From NCBI GenBank assembly GCA_964480365.1, contig CAYZPM010000001.1:186001-250000 (forward strand): a DNA stretch of 64,000 bases, given 5' to 3'. The translations under genes and the position numbers were made by a program. Positions 16,871-25,415 of this stretch are shown in pieces. The DNA comes from CAIQPV01 sp964480365 (GTDB taxonomy: Bacteria; Pseudomonadota; Gammaproteobacteria; Burkholderiales; Gallionellaceae). How positions within the stretch are numbered: position 1 is the stretch's first letter; each line of letters begins with the position of its first letter. The notes under the pieces are model-generated. The model made no database searches. It was not told where the DNA came from and was given only the letters and a program-made list of their open reading frames with translations.

Positions 16871-18116
16871 ATGCCCCATAAACCGGAAACTGCGCAGTCA
16901 ACTTCTTCACTTCGACTACTACGCGCGCGATGACCGCTTCGTCGTTCGGCGCGTCCAGCACGTCGGCTATCAGGTTGGCGAGCTTTTCGGCTTCAAGTTC
17001 CTTGAAGCCGCGCGTGGTCATTGCGGGGCTGCCGATGCGGATGCCGCTGGTGACGAAGGGTTTCTGCGGATCATTCGGGATGGCGTTCTTATTCACCGTA
17101 ATGTGGGCGCGTCCCAACGCGGCCTCAGCTTCCTTGCCGGTAATATGCTTGGGTTGCAGATCTACCAGAAATAGGTGGCTGTCGGTGCGGCCAGACACGA
17201 TGCGCAGTCCACGTTCCTGCAGCACCTTAGTCATCACGCGCGCATTATCCACCACTTGCGTTTGATAAACTTTGAATTCTTTACTTGCCGCCTCCTTGAA
17301 CGCCACTGCCTTGGCCGCGATCACATGCATCAACGGGCCACCTTGCAGGCAGGGGAAAATCGCCGAGTTCAACACCTTCTCGAATTCCGCCTTGGCAAGA
17401 ATCAACCCTCCGCGCGGGCCGCGTAGCGTCTTGTGGGTAGTGGTGGTAACGAAATCCGCGATGCCGACCGGCGAAGGATAAACACCCGCCGCAATCAAAC
17501 CCGCGTAATGCGCCATGTCCACGAACAGATATGCACCAACGCTGTCCGCAATCTCGCGGAAACGTTTCCAGTCAATCACCAACGCATAAGCGGAAGCGCC
17601 CGCCACGATCATCTTGGGTTTGTGTTCAAGCGCCAATGCTTGCACTTGGTCGTAGTCGATTTCTTCCTTGTCGTTCAGGCCGTACTGGACGGCCTTATAC
17701 AACTTGCCGCTGATGTTCACCGATGCGCCGTGGGTCAGGTGCCCACCGTGCGCCAGGCTCATGCCCAAAATCGTATCGCCCGGACTAAGCACCGAAACAT
17801 ATACCGCCTGATTGGCCTGCGAACCGGAATGCGGCTGCACATTGGCGTATTCCGCGCCGAACAGCGCCTTGGCGCGGTCAATGGCAAGTTGCTCCGCCAC
17901 ATCCACATACTCGCAGCCGCCGTAGTAGCGCTTGCCGGGATAGCCCTCGGCATATTTGTTGGTAAGCTTGCTGCCCTGCGCCTCCATCACCGCCGGACTG
18001 GTATAATTTTCCGACGCGATCAACTCGATGTGATCTTCCTGGCGGCGGTTTTCATCCTGAATCGCGGCCCACAATTCCGGGTCAGTAAGGGCAATAGTAT
18101 TTTTGCTGGAGAACAT
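16869..18116 (-). CDS. glyA: Serine hydroxymethyltransferase
   Basis: A 415-residue PLP enzyme interconverting serine and glycine with tetrahydrofolate, the main source of one-carbon units. Motifs: YAEGYPGKRYYGGCEYVD near the N-terminus and VTTTTHKTLRGPRGG holding the PLP lysine. Full family length. It heads the long minus-strand run glyA-nrdR-rib; the stop codon lies in the arm of repeat copy C. Confidence 0.98.
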   Translation of the reverse strand: MFSSKNTIALTDPELWAAIQDENRRQEDHIELIASENYTSPAVMEAQGSKLTNKYAEGYPGKRYYGGCEYVDVAEQLAIDRAKALFGAEYANVQPHSGSQANQAVYVSVLSPGDTILGMSLAHGGHLTHGASVNISGKLYKAVQYGLNDKEEIDYDQVQALALEHKPKMIVAGASAYALVIDWKRFREIADSVGAYLFVDMAHYAGLIAAGVYPSPVGIADFVTTTTHKTLRGPRGGLILAKAEFEKVLNSAIFPCLQGGPLMHVIAAKAVAFKEAASKEFKVYQTQVVDNARVMTKVLQERGLRIVSGRTDSHLFLVDLQPKHITGKEAEAALGRAHITVNKNAIPNDPQKPFVTSGIRIGSPAMTTRGFKELEAEKLANLIADVLDAPNDEAVIARVVVEVKKLTAQFPVYGA

Positions 18117-18291
18117 GGCAAGCCTTCTAAATTATCGATAAATCGGAAAAGCGCGCATTTTAACACGTTGCAGGGGATGGGCGGAAATGCGGTGCAGTGG
18201 CATATGTTGGGCGTATGAAAATTGGTGACTTTTTGGTAGGGGCATTGCAAATATCAAGCAAAACAGCTTAAACTGGCACAAAGGAAATGGA

Positions 18292-18570
18292 ATGAAGACG
18301 AAATATAGGCAACACGCGGTCAAGAGAATGCATGAAAGGGGCATTACGGAAGAAGAGGTTGAGCACGCCATCAAAAATGGCGCAATCATTGAAAACCATC
18401 CGAATGACACACCTTACACCAACTTTCTGATGTTTGGCCACACTGGAACGAAAGCCGTACATGTTGTCTGCGCAGATGATGCTGCGGAAAAAATACGAAT
18501 TATTATCACGATTTATGAGCCCGCCCCAAAAGTCTGGTGCGAAGACTTAAAGACCAGGAGAGAAGCATGA
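18292..18570 (+). CDS. DUF4258 protein, putative toxin of a small two-gene module
   Basis: A 92-residue basic protein starting MKTKYRQHAVKRMHERGI; the H-x-x-x-R-M-x-x-R-x-I start and later IRIIITIYEP strand are typical of DUF4258, a RelE/BrnT-like small fold. An AAGGA site precedes the ATG. Its stop overlaps the start of a YgiT-type zinc-finger gene (ATGA), the classic layout of toxin-antitoxin pairs. Toxicity is inferred, not shown. Confidence 0.8.
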   Translation: MKTKYRQHAVKRMHERGITEEEVEHAIKNGAIIENHPNDTPYTNFLMFGHTGTKAVHVVCADDAAEKIRIIITIYEPAPKVWCEDLKTRREA

Positions 18571-18794
18571 AATGCCCAATTTGCAAAAACGGCAATACCC
18601 ATGCAGGTGAATCCAGCATTATGCTGGAAAGAGGGCACACCACATTGATGTTCAAACGAGTTCCCGCAGAAATATGCGAGAACTGCGGCGAGGTCTACCA
18701 TGATGCGAAAGTAACTCGGTCTTTGCTACAGCAAGCTGATATGGCGGCTTCGAGAGGCGTAGAGATTGACGTAAGGCGATACGCGACGACTTAA
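18567..18794 (+). CDS. YgiT-type zinc-finger protein, putative antitoxin
   Basis: A 75-residue protein with two zinc pairs, MKCPIC and EICENCGE, as in the N-terminal half of MqsA/YgiT, followed by a short helical tail (SLLQQADMAASRGVEI). It lacks the MqsA helix-turn-helix DNA-binding half, so it is probably a toxin-binding partner without self-regulation through HTH. AGGAG lies eight bases before the ATG, which overlaps the upstream gene by four bases. Confidence 0.82.
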   Translation: MKCPICKNGNTHAGESSIMLERGHTTLMFKRVPAEICENCGEVYHDAKVTRSLLQQADMAASRGVEIDVRRYATT

Positions 18795-18933
18795 TCTTGT
18801 TGCTGGGAAGGTGAATAACCTTTTGATAGGTTAACGCCCCCCGCGATTCTTCCAGGTTAATCGAATCCGGCTTCTATATTTCTCGCGCAGCATGAAGCCG
18901 GAGGTGCGCCAAAAACCCCAACGTTCTGAAGCG

Positions 18934-20679
18934 CTAGCGTTTTTTCTTCGGCATAAACAAGTCGGTAATACTGCCCTCCGCTATCTCAGCTGCAAAACCC
19001 ACGGTTTCCGACAGCGTGGGGTGCGGGTGAATGGTCAGTCCGATGTCTTCCATGTCAGCACCCGTTTCCAGCGCCAATACGGTTTCGGCGATCAACTCAC
19101 CCGCATTAGTACCGACGATGCCTGCGCCCAAAATGCGCATGGTGATTGGATCGTAGAGCAGCTTGGTCAGCCCTTCATCACATCCCATGGAAAGCGCGCG
19201 CCCTGATGCCGCCCACGGAAAACTGGCTTTCTCGTAAGCTATGCCCTTGGCCTTGGCTTGCGTTTCGGTCAGACCCATCCAAGAAATTTCCGGGTCGGTG
19301 TATGCGACCGAAGGAATGGTCAACGCCTCGAATGCGGACTTGTGCCCGGCGATAACTTCCGCCGCCACCTTGCCTTCATGCACCGCCTTGTGCGCCAGCA
19401 TCGGGTCGCCGACAATATCGCCGATGGCGAAGATGTGCGGCACATTGGTGCGCTGCTGGTTGTTGACGGGAATGAAGCCTCGCTCATTCACGATCAGCCC
19501 TGCCGCTTCCGCATTAATCTCGTGTCCGTTGGGACGGCGTCCAACGGCGAGCAGCACACGCTCATACAGTTGCGGCTCGGGCGCTTGTTCACCTTCAAAG
19601 GTGACTTGCAAACCCGTTTTTTTCGCTTCGATTTTGGTGACTTTAGTTTTCAGGTAGATGGCTTCGTAGCGTTGCTCAATGCGCTTCGCCAGCGGACGCA
19701 CGAGGTCGCGGTCGGCGCCGGGAATCAGCCCATCGGCCAGTTCCACCACGGAAATTTTACTGCCCAGCGCGTCGTACACCGTCGCCATTTCCAGACCGAT
19801 GATGCCGCCGCCGATAATCAACAAGCGCTTCGGTACATCCTGCAACGCCAGTGCGCCGGTAGAATCCATCAGGCGCGGGTCGTCATAGGGAAAGCCGGGA
19901 ATGCGCACGACGCTGGAGCCAGCCGCGACGACGGCATGGTCGAAGGTGATGGTCTTCTCGCCATCGGCGGTCTGCACTACGAGGCTGTTGGGCGAGGTGA
20001 ATTTAGCCAACCCGCGCACTACCTGCACCTTGCGCTGCTTTGCCAATCCGGCAAGTCCGCCGGTAAGCTTGGCAACGACGCTTTCTTTCCAGGCTCTGAT
20101 TTTTTCAATATCAATTTTCGGCTTGCCGAAGGTCACGCCGTGATGCGTAATCTCTTCAGCTTCAGTGATGACCTTGGCGACATGCAGCAGCGCCTTGGAG
20201 GGAATGCAGCCGACGTTCAGACACACGCCGCCGAGCGTGGCATGCTTCTCGATCAGCACCACTTGTTTGCCGAGGTCGGCGGCGCGGAATGCAGCAGTGT
20301 AGCCGCCGGGGCCGGCGCCGAGAACGACGACTTCGGTGTGGATTATGGATTGAGATGCAAACCCCTCCCCAGCCCTCCCCTTGTCAGGGGAAGGAGTTGA
20401 CTCCTCCCCTGACAAGGAGAGGTTGGGAGGGGTTTGTGCCTCTGCTTCCAACATCAAAATCACAGAGCCTTCCGAAACCTTGTCCCCGACCTTGACCTTC
20501 AACTCTTTCACCACGCCCGCAACAGACGAAGGCACGTCCATAGTGGCCTTGTCGGTTTCCAGCGTGATGAGGGATTGCTCCGGTGCTACGGTATCACCAG
20601 CTTTCACAAGCACCTCGATGATGGCGATGTCCTTGAAATTGCCAATGTCCGGCACTTTGACTGCGGTGATTGGACTCAT
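18934..20679 (-). CDS. lpdA: Dihydrolipoyl dehydrogenase with N-terminal lipoyl domain
   Basis: A 581-residue E3 subunit that reoxidises lipoamide for 2-oxoacid dehydrogenase complexes. Residues 1-78 are a lipoyl domain with ETDKATMDVPS (lipoyl-lysine 44). Residues about 115-581 are the FAD/NAD oxidoreductase: GAGPGGYTAA, redox disulfide in GGVCLNVGCIPSK (Cys153, Cys158), and HPHPTLSETV near the C-terminus. The linker (about 82-108) is encoded by a genomic palindrome at 20359-20434. No E1 or E2 gene is beside it in the window. Confidence 0.97.
   Translation of the reverse strand: MSPITAVKVPDIGNFKDIAIIEVLVKAGDTVAPEQSLITLETDKATMDVPSSVAGVVKELKVKVGDKVSEGSVILMLEAEAQTPPNLSLSGEESTPSPDKGRAGEGFASQSIIHTEVVVLGAGPGGYTAAFRAADLGKQVVLIEKHATLGGVCLNVGCIPSKALLHVAKVITEAEEITHHGVTFGKPKIDIEKIRAWKESVVAKLTGGLAGLAKQRKVQVVRGLAKFTSPNSLVVQTADGEKTITFDHAVVAAGSSVVRIPGFPYDDPRLMDSTGALALQDVPKRLLIIGGGIIGLEMATVYDALGSKISVVELADGLIPGADRDLVRPLAKRIEQRYEAIYLKTKVTKIEAKKTGLQVTFEGEQAPEPQLYERVLLAVGRRPNGHEINAEAAGLIVNERGFIPVNNQQRTNVPHIFAIGDIVGDPMLAHKAVHEGKVAAEVIAGHKSAFEALTIPSVAYTDPEISWMGLTETQAKAKGIAYEKASFPWAASGRALSMGCDEGLTKLLYDPITMRILGAGIVGTNAGELIAETVLALETGADMEDIGLTIHPHPTLSETVGFAAEIAEGSITDLFMPKKKR
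20359..20434. repeat. Palindromic repeat forming the LpdA interdomain linker
   Basis: An imperfect 76-base inverted repeat whose ends read AAACCCCTCCC and GGGAGGGGTTT and whose centre repeats CCTTGTCAGGGG and CCCCTGACAAGG. It belongs to the CCTTCCCCC/GGGGGAAGG family. It is translated in frame as a Pro/Ser/Gly-rich stretch between the lipoyl and oxidoreductase domains. Confidence 0.9.
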
Positions 20680-20700
20680 GAGTTCTCCAGCTTTTTACTC

Positions 20701-20813
20701 GTCATTCCCGCGCAGGCAGGAATCCAATTAATGTAAAGCCCTCCGCAATGCGGGGACAAACCCCAGATGCACATTGAATAAAATCGCTGGATTCCCGCCT
20801 GCGCGGGAATGAC
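20701..20813. repeat. CATTCCCGCG-family inverted repeat between proA and lpdA
   Basis: Left arm about 20701-20727 and right arm 20787-20813 match the arms of the thiL element; the spacer between them is about 60 bases, much longer than in the other copies, and contains its own small hairpin CCGCAATGCGG. It fills the proA-lpdA junction, ending four bases from the proA stop. Confidence 0.9.
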
Positions 20814-20817
20814 GAGC

Positions 20818-22077
20818 TTAGGTTCTGACTTGCCCATTGCCAAGCACGATGTATTTCTGCGAGGTCAGCCCCTCCAGCCCCACCGGGCCACGCGCGTGGA
20901 TCTTGTCGGTGGAGATGCCGATCTCCGCGCCGAGGCCGTACTCGAAGCCATCGGCGAGGCGCGTCGAAGCGTTCACCATCACGCTGCTCGAATCCACTTC
21001 GCGCAGGAAGCGCATTGCCTTGGTGTAATTTTCCGTTACGATGCTGTCGGTATGCTGCGAGCTGTAGGTGTTGATGTGCGCAATGGCTTCGTCCAGCCCG
21101 TCAACCACACGAACGCTAAGGATGGGTGCAAGATATTCGGTGTGCCAGTCTTCGTCGGTGGCGACCTTCATCTGCACAATGATAGCGCGTGCCGCATCGT
21201 CACCGCGCAACTCCACATTTTTATCGAGATAGATTTTGCACAGCTCCGGCAACACCTTCGCCGCCACGCTTTGTGCGACCAGCAAGGTTTCCATGGCGTT
21301 ACATACACCGTAGCGATGGGTCTTGGCGTTGTCGGCGATGCGGATGGCTTTTTCCAGATCGGCCTCATCGTCGATATACACATGGCAGATGCCATCGAGA
21401 TGTTTGATGACCGGAACCTTGGCTTCTTCCGAGATGCGCGCGATCAGGCTCTTGCCGCCGCGCGGCACGATCACGTCCACATATTCCTTCATGGTAATCA
21501 GTTCGCCCACGGCGGCGCGGTCTGTGGTGCTCACAACTTGCACCGCAGTCTCCGGCAACCCGGCTGCATGCAATCCGGCATGGACGCAGGCGGCGATGGC
21601 CTGATTGGAATGAATCGCTTCCGAACCGCCGCGCAGGATGGCGGCATTGCCGGATTTCAGGCACAGACCTGCGGCATCCGCCGTAACGTTGGGGCGTGAT
21701 TCGTAGATGATACCGACCACGCCCAGCGGTACGCGCATCCTGCCGACTTGAATGCCGGTGGGACGGTATTTCATCTCGCTGATTTCACCGATCAAGTCGG
21801 GCAATTGCGCGATCTGGCGCAAGCCTTCCGCCATGCTGCGGATCGTTTTATCGGTCAGCGTAAGGCGGTCTATCGAGGCGGCGTCCAGACCGTTGGCTTT
21901 CGCGGCAACTACATCCTTGGCGTTCTCCGCGATAAGCTGTGCGGCGCTATCCAGAATGGTTTGAGCGATGGCTTCCAGCGCACGGTTCTTCGCGGCGGTA
22001 TCCGCCAGCGCCATCTGACGTGACGCGGCGCGTGCCTGCTTCCCGATTTGCTGCATGTATGCTTTGATATTTTCCAT
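20818..22077 (-). CDS. proA: Gamma-glutamyl phosphate reductase
   Basis: A 419-residue aldehyde-dehydrogenase-fold enzyme that reduces gamma-glutamyl phosphate to glutamate semialdehyde in proline synthesis. The catalytic cysteine is in GVCNAMETLLV (about residue 260); PLGVVGIIYESRPNVT and ILRGGSEA are family signatures. No proB is adjacent. Divergent from trpC across 171 bases that contain a repeat. Confidence 0.97.
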   Translation of the reverse strand: MENIKAYMQQIGKQARAASRQMALADTAAKNRALEAIAQTILDSAAQLIAENAKDVVAAKANGLDAASIDRLTLTDKTIRSMAEGLRQIAQLPDLIGEISEMKYRPTGIQVGRMRVPLGVVGIIYESRPNVTADAAGLCLKSGNAAILRGGSEAIHSNQAIAACVHAGLHAAGLPETAVQVVSTTDRAAVGELITMKEYVDVIVPRGGKSLIARISEEAKVPVIKHLDGICHVYIDDEADLEKAIRIADNAKTHRYGVCNAMETLLVAQSVAAKVLPELCKIYLDKNVELRGDDAARAIIVQMKVATDEDWHTEYLAPILSVRVVDGLDEAIAHINTYSSQHTDSIVTENYTKAMRFLREVDSSSVMVNASTRLADGFEYGLGAEIGISTDKIHARGPVGLEGLTSQKYIVLGNGQVRT

Positions 22078-22151
22078 TGCACTTCTCTATATTAAGCGTT
22101 GGCTGCACATTTTACCGCAAGCGCGGTGGTAAAATGCTCGCTCATGTTTTT

Positions 22152-22232
22152 GTCATTCCCGCGAACGCGGGAATCCAGCAATAAAACATGCATTTTTAAA
22201 CCCTACTGGATTCCCGCGTTCGCGGGAATGAC
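22152..22232. repeat. CATTCCCGCG-family inverted repeat upstream of trpC
   Basis: Perfect 27-base arms, 22152-22178 and 22206-22232, around a 27-base loop. The arms match the thiL element except for two central bases that changed in a compensating way, which argues that pairing is kept. The right arm ends 16 bases before the trpC ATG. Confidence 0.93.
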
Positions 22233-22248
22233 AACTGAAAGTATTGAA

Positions 22249-23052
22249 ATGTCCGACATCCTGAAAAAAATTCTCGCCGTCAAAGCGCAAGAAGTGGCTG
22301 CTGCACTGGCCGCAAAACCGTTGGCGCAAATCCGCAGCGAGGCGGCACAAGCCGTGCCCCCACGCAATTTCGTGGATGCAATCCGCAATAAAATCGCGGC
22401 AGGGCAACCAGCGGTAATCGCCGAAATCAAGAAGGCCAGCCCGAGCAAAGGCGTGCTGCGCGCAGATTTCAAACCAGCGGAGATTGCAGCCAGTTATGCC
22501 TTACATGGCGCAGCCTGTTTGTCGGTGCTGACCGACGCACAGTTTTTTCAGGGCAATTCGGAATGTCTCAAACAAGCGCGCGCCGCTTGTTCCATTCCCG
22601 TATTGCGCAAAGATTTCATGGTGGATGGCTATCAAATTTACCAGGCACGGGCGATGGGGGCGGATGCTATTCTGCTGATTGCCGCCGCGCTGAATCTGGA
22701 GCAGATGAAAGAGTTTGAAACATTGGCGCACAGCTTGGGCATGGCCGTGTTGGTGGAAGTGCATGATGGCGCAGAATTGGATGTCGCCTTGCAACTCGAA
22801 ACCCCGCTCATCGGCATCAATAACCGCAACCTACGCACTTTCGAAGTGAGCTTGCAAACTACGCTGGATTTGTTGCCACGCGTGCTTTCATCTGAGAAGG
22901 GGCAAGGGCGCATCGTGGTGACGGAAAGCGGTATTTTAAACACAGAGGATGTACGACTGATGCGCCAACATCAAGTACAAACGTTTCTGGTAGGCGAAGC
23001 GTTCATGCGCGCCGATGATCCGGGCGCGGAACTGGCGAAAGTGTTTGGTTAA
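22249..23052 (+). CDS. trpC: Indole-3-glycerol phosphate synthase
   Basis: A 267-residue TIM-barrel enzyme of tryptophan synthesis (ring closure of CdRP). Motifs: VIAEIKKASPSKGVLR near residue 60, KDFMVDGYQIYQARAMGADAILLI, and IGINNRNLRTFEV. I start at ATG 22249 (MSDILKKILAVK). The Shine-Dalgarno is weak (GAAAG) because the repeat ends just upstream. It is not beside trpG or trpD here, unlike the common trpEGDC order, so those genes must lie elsewhere if present. Confidence 0.96.
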   Translation: MSDILKKILAVKAQEVAAALAAKPLAQIRSEAAQAVPPRNFVDAIRNKIAAGQPAVIAEIKKASPSKGVLRADFKPAEIAASYALHGAACLSVLTDAQFFQGNSECLKQARAACSIPVLRKDFMVDGYQIYQARAMGADAILLIAAALNLEQMKEFETLAHSLGMAVLVEVHDGAELDVALQLETPLIGINNRNLRTFEVSLQTTLDLLPRVLSSEKGQGRIVVTESGILNTEDVRLMRQHQVQTFLVGEAFMRADDPGAELAKVFG

Positions 23053-23056
23053 TATC

Positions 23057-23126
23057 GGGCAGGAGGCAGGATCACTCCTGCCGTCCTCCCATACCACCGG
23101 ACGTGCGGTTTCGCATCCGGCGGTTC
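23057..23126 (-). mobile_element. Remnant of a group II intron (domain V and VI)
   Basis: On the minus strand, 23126 to 23093 is a 34-base hairpin with the domain V plan: a nine-pair lower stem (ACCGCCGGA with TCCGGTGGT) holding the CGC triad, a two-base bulge (CG), a four-pair upper stem and a four-base loop. It is followed by GGGAGGAC and a second hairpin (GGCAGGA...TCCTGCC, 23060-23088) that fits domain VI. About 40 upstream bases (to about 23165) also look intron-like. No reverse transcriptase is present, so this is a dead 3' end lying directly behind trpC, where it may act as a terminator. Confidence 0.6.
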
Positions 23127-23226
23127 ATTGAACACACTGGAGTCGTCGCATTGTATCAAGCAGCGACACCATTTCTAAACGATCTTTGAACACCGGGCAG
23201 TGTACAACGGGGGTTTTTAGGTGCCC

Positions 23227-23742
23227 TCACCGCCCGCTGCGAACCAACCTGACTGCTGCAACAAAATTGCGATAGGCGCTGTAAGCGACATAACCGTCAC
23301 TGAATCTGATGTACCAACCCTGAGCATCAAAAGGCACGTCAGTCCAGTACAACAGTTGATTCTCGTCTATGTCCGGGAAGGCAACCTCGTCAATTAAAGG
23401 TTTTGGGGGGTTGTCCGCCCGCTTAGGGGCAAGCAGTGTTCGCAGTTCCGCTTTTGTCGGAACTCGCCATTCTCCTCGCGCTTGTCGCTGGGCTTCAGTA
23501 AAGGTAAATGTCTTGATGACGCCGACACATCCCCCTTCTTCCCGCCAGTGTTGTCCGACACTGCAACGCTGCCAAGTTAGATTCGTCTCCTTGTCATAAA
23601 CTTCACCGCCCTTAATCACGTATCGGGGATTGGCTTTAGGAGAATCGTCCTCCTGATTTTTTTGGTCGGCGAATGCTGGATTGACGGCAAAAGCCAAGAC
23701 CAGTGCGACGATTGATGTGGCATAGGTGTGTAAGATTTTCAT
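23227..23742 (-). CDS. Secreted DUF1566 (Lcl-type) domain protein
   Basis: A 171-residue protein with signal peptide (MKILHTYATSIVALVLAFAVNPAFA). The mature part carries the DUF1566 pattern: YDKETNLTWQRCSVGQ near the start, EWRVPTKAELRTLL, YWTD, and a final FVAAVRLVR. Such domains occur in surface or periplasmic proteins of unknown, perhaps carbohydrate- or adhesion-related, role. ATG 23742 is chosen because it begins the signal peptide; the earlier in-frame ATG gives a non-signal start. Confidence 0.8.
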   Translation of the reverse strand: MKILHTYATSIVALVLAFAVNPAFADQKNQEDDSPKANPRYVIKGGEVYDKETNLTWQRCSVGQHWREEGGCVGVIKTFTFTEAQRQARGEWRVPTKAELRTLLAPKRADNPPKPLIDEVAFPDIDENQLLYWTDVPFDAQGWYIRFSDGYVAYSAYRNFVAAVRLVRSGR

Positions 23743-23847
23743 TTCTCGGATCTCCGATTTAGTATGGGTGCACCAAAAAACAACCGCAACCCCATCGCAC
23801 CACAGTGGGTTTGCTGTTCCAAATACTGTTTGGTCAGTCCGCACGGA

Positions 23848-25224
23848 TTAGAATATAAAACGTACGCCGACCGCAGTAATGCTGTTTGACTGATAATAAA
23901 GCGCCGAAGGATTCGCATTTCCGGAGTAGGTGCTGTACATCAAACCGGCGTATGCATCAAGAGACTTGGTAAAATGGTAATCAGCAAGCAACGACAGATA
24001 ATTCTGACTCCCGCTCGCCTGTCCGGTTTTCGCTACTGGATTACTCGCCGATGTCGGAGTGTAGTCAGCAGACTGTTGAAGACTTATATTGTATAGCCCC
24101 GCAGCCAGGTTAAATTTCTCTGTGAAATTATAGTCGCCGCCAATAAATACGATATTAGTTTTTTGTGGCGCTATAGCGGTAGCACCAAAATTACTTGTCA
24201 CCTTACTGACGCTTTGACCGTAATAATTTGTAGCTGCCAGAGTAATTAGGTCGGATGGCGCACTGAGGGTGTACGTCTCATAGCCGATCTTCGCTTTAAA
24301 CTCATCATTGAATTTATACTTGGCAGCGATCATAAAAGCCTTGGTGTCGTAAGCCGATACTGCAACGGTATTAGGGGTGGTTGTAGAAAGCCCCCCCTTT
24401 AGCGCATCTGTGAATGTTTGATATGCAGCCTGAATTCCGAGATTTCCTTCTACGTATCCAGCGTTAAGTGCAAAAGCCGATTTTGCCGAAGTATCACCGG
24501 CTGCACCTCTATATTTGGTCAATGCGCCAAAATTAAACGACCCGATCGTGTTGGAGTACTTTATGCTGTTTTGAACACGGGCATCTTCGGAAACACCTCC
24601 GCCGCCGCTGTAGGTGTTTGAAAAACCTAACGGCGAGAACAGTTGTGCGAATTGAACCGGATCATACGCCGATGCGACGTCATATATCGGCGCGTAGTTA
24701 CGACCCACCGCTACGGAACCCAACTTGTCAGAAGACAGACCGACAAATGCTTGGCGGTTAAATAATTGGCCATTTAGCGAACCGCCGGTTGCAGCCGTTG
24801 TGGATGTTTTGCCATTTTCTGCCAAGGCGGCAGCGGAATTGTTGACTTGTCCCGTGGTCAGATCGACGCCTTCTTCAAAAGTGAAGAAGGCATTCAAGCC
24901 GTTACTTAAATCATAGCCACCTTTTAAACCAAAGCGCGGGTCTTGGAGACCACCGTTCAACAAACCGGAGACGGTAGAAGGCGCTGTAGAAGTAGCGGTC
25001 GATTTTGCTATGGCTGTTGGACTAACTGCATTAATCGATTGAGCATACTGAGGATTAATACCCAACGAATGCGCTACTGTTCCATAAGCAACATCAAGAA
25101 TACCATAAACATCGACATTAACTTTTTCATCGCTAACAACGCTGACATCAGCATGTGCCGCCCCCCCATAGGCGACTATGAATGCAGCGACACTTGCCGC
25201 TGCCCGAATTTTATTGCGCTTCAT
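23848..25224 (-). CDS. Outer-membrane porin (type-4 Gram-negative porin), copy 1
   Basis: A 458-residue protein with a signal peptide ending AAHADVS, a VDVYGILDVAYGT first strand, the DPRFGLKGGYDLSNGLNAFF and FNRQAFVGLSSDKLGSVAVGRN blocks of trimeric 16-strand porins, and a terminal phenylalanine (GVRFIF) used by the Bam machine. It likely forms a general diffusion channel. GGGAGA lies six bases before ATG 25224. Its base composition is lower in GC than the housekeeping genes. One of four porins within 8.3 kb. Confidence 0.9.
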   Translation of the reverse strand: MKRNKIRAAASVAAFIVAYGGAAHADVSVVSDEKVNVDVYGILDVAYGTVAHSLGINPQYAQSINAVSPTAIAKSTATSTAPSTVSGLLNGGLQDPRFGLKGGYDLSNGLNAFFTFEEGVDLTTGQVNNSAAALAENGKTSTTAATGGSLNGQLFNRQAFVGLSSDKLGSVAVGRNYAPIYDVASAYDPVQFAQLFSPLGFSNTYSGGGGVSEDARVQNSIKYSNTIGSFNFGALTKYRGAAGDTSAKSAFALNAGYVEGNLGIQAAYQTFTDALKGGLSTTTPNTVAVSAYDTKAFMIAAKYKFNDEFKAKIGYETYTLSAPSDLITLAATNYYGQSVSKVTSNFGATAIAPQKTNIVFIGGDYNFTEKFNLAAGLYNISLQQSADYTPTSASNPVAKTGQASGSQNYLSLLADYHFTKSLDAYAGLMYSTYSGNANPSALYYQSNSITAVGVRFIF

Positions 25225-25379
25225 TGCGATCTCCCAAGTTGAAATTGATCGTGTACACAAATTCACGATGAACACATCTTAAGTCGCCGCATTGAGCGGG
25301 TACACCAATTAGTTCTGCTTTGCTTATCTGTTTTTTGAATATATGGATGAGCGAGCAACAGCTCGAAGAAATAGAGTAA

Positions 25380-25408
25380 GTAACCCTCGGCAAAGCCGGG
25401 GGGTTACA
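25380..25408 (-). terminator. Terminator-like hairpin after porin copy 2
   Basis: TAACCCTCGGC at 25381-25391 pairs with GCCGGGGGGTTA at 25395-25406 with one bulged base and a three-base loop. It lies eight bases past the stop of the upstream minus-strand porin. The T run on the minus strand is weak, so termination would be partial. Confidence 0.5.
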
Positions 25409-25415
25409 TTTTCAA

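Noticed and set aside
18117..18291. FMN or glycine riboswitch upstream of the glyA/rib run
   Set aside because: I looked for the FMN element consensus before ribD, ribE, ribBA and ribH and for a glycine aptamer before glyA; none of the conserved blocks is present.
19258..20400. A 380-codon plus-strand frame over lpdA
   Set aside because: It is antisense to a full-length lpdA with all motifs, has no family features and no ribosome site; long antisense frames are expected in GC-rich genes.
20809..21699. A 296-codon plus-strand frame opposite proA
   Set aside because: Antisense shadow of an intact proA; composition follows the complementary codons.
23057..23226. Simple rho-independent terminator as the only explanation of the trpC 3' region
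   Set aside because: The hairpin next to the stop lacks a T run, and the following 34-base domain-V-like stem and flanks fit a group II intron end better; a terminator role may be secondary.
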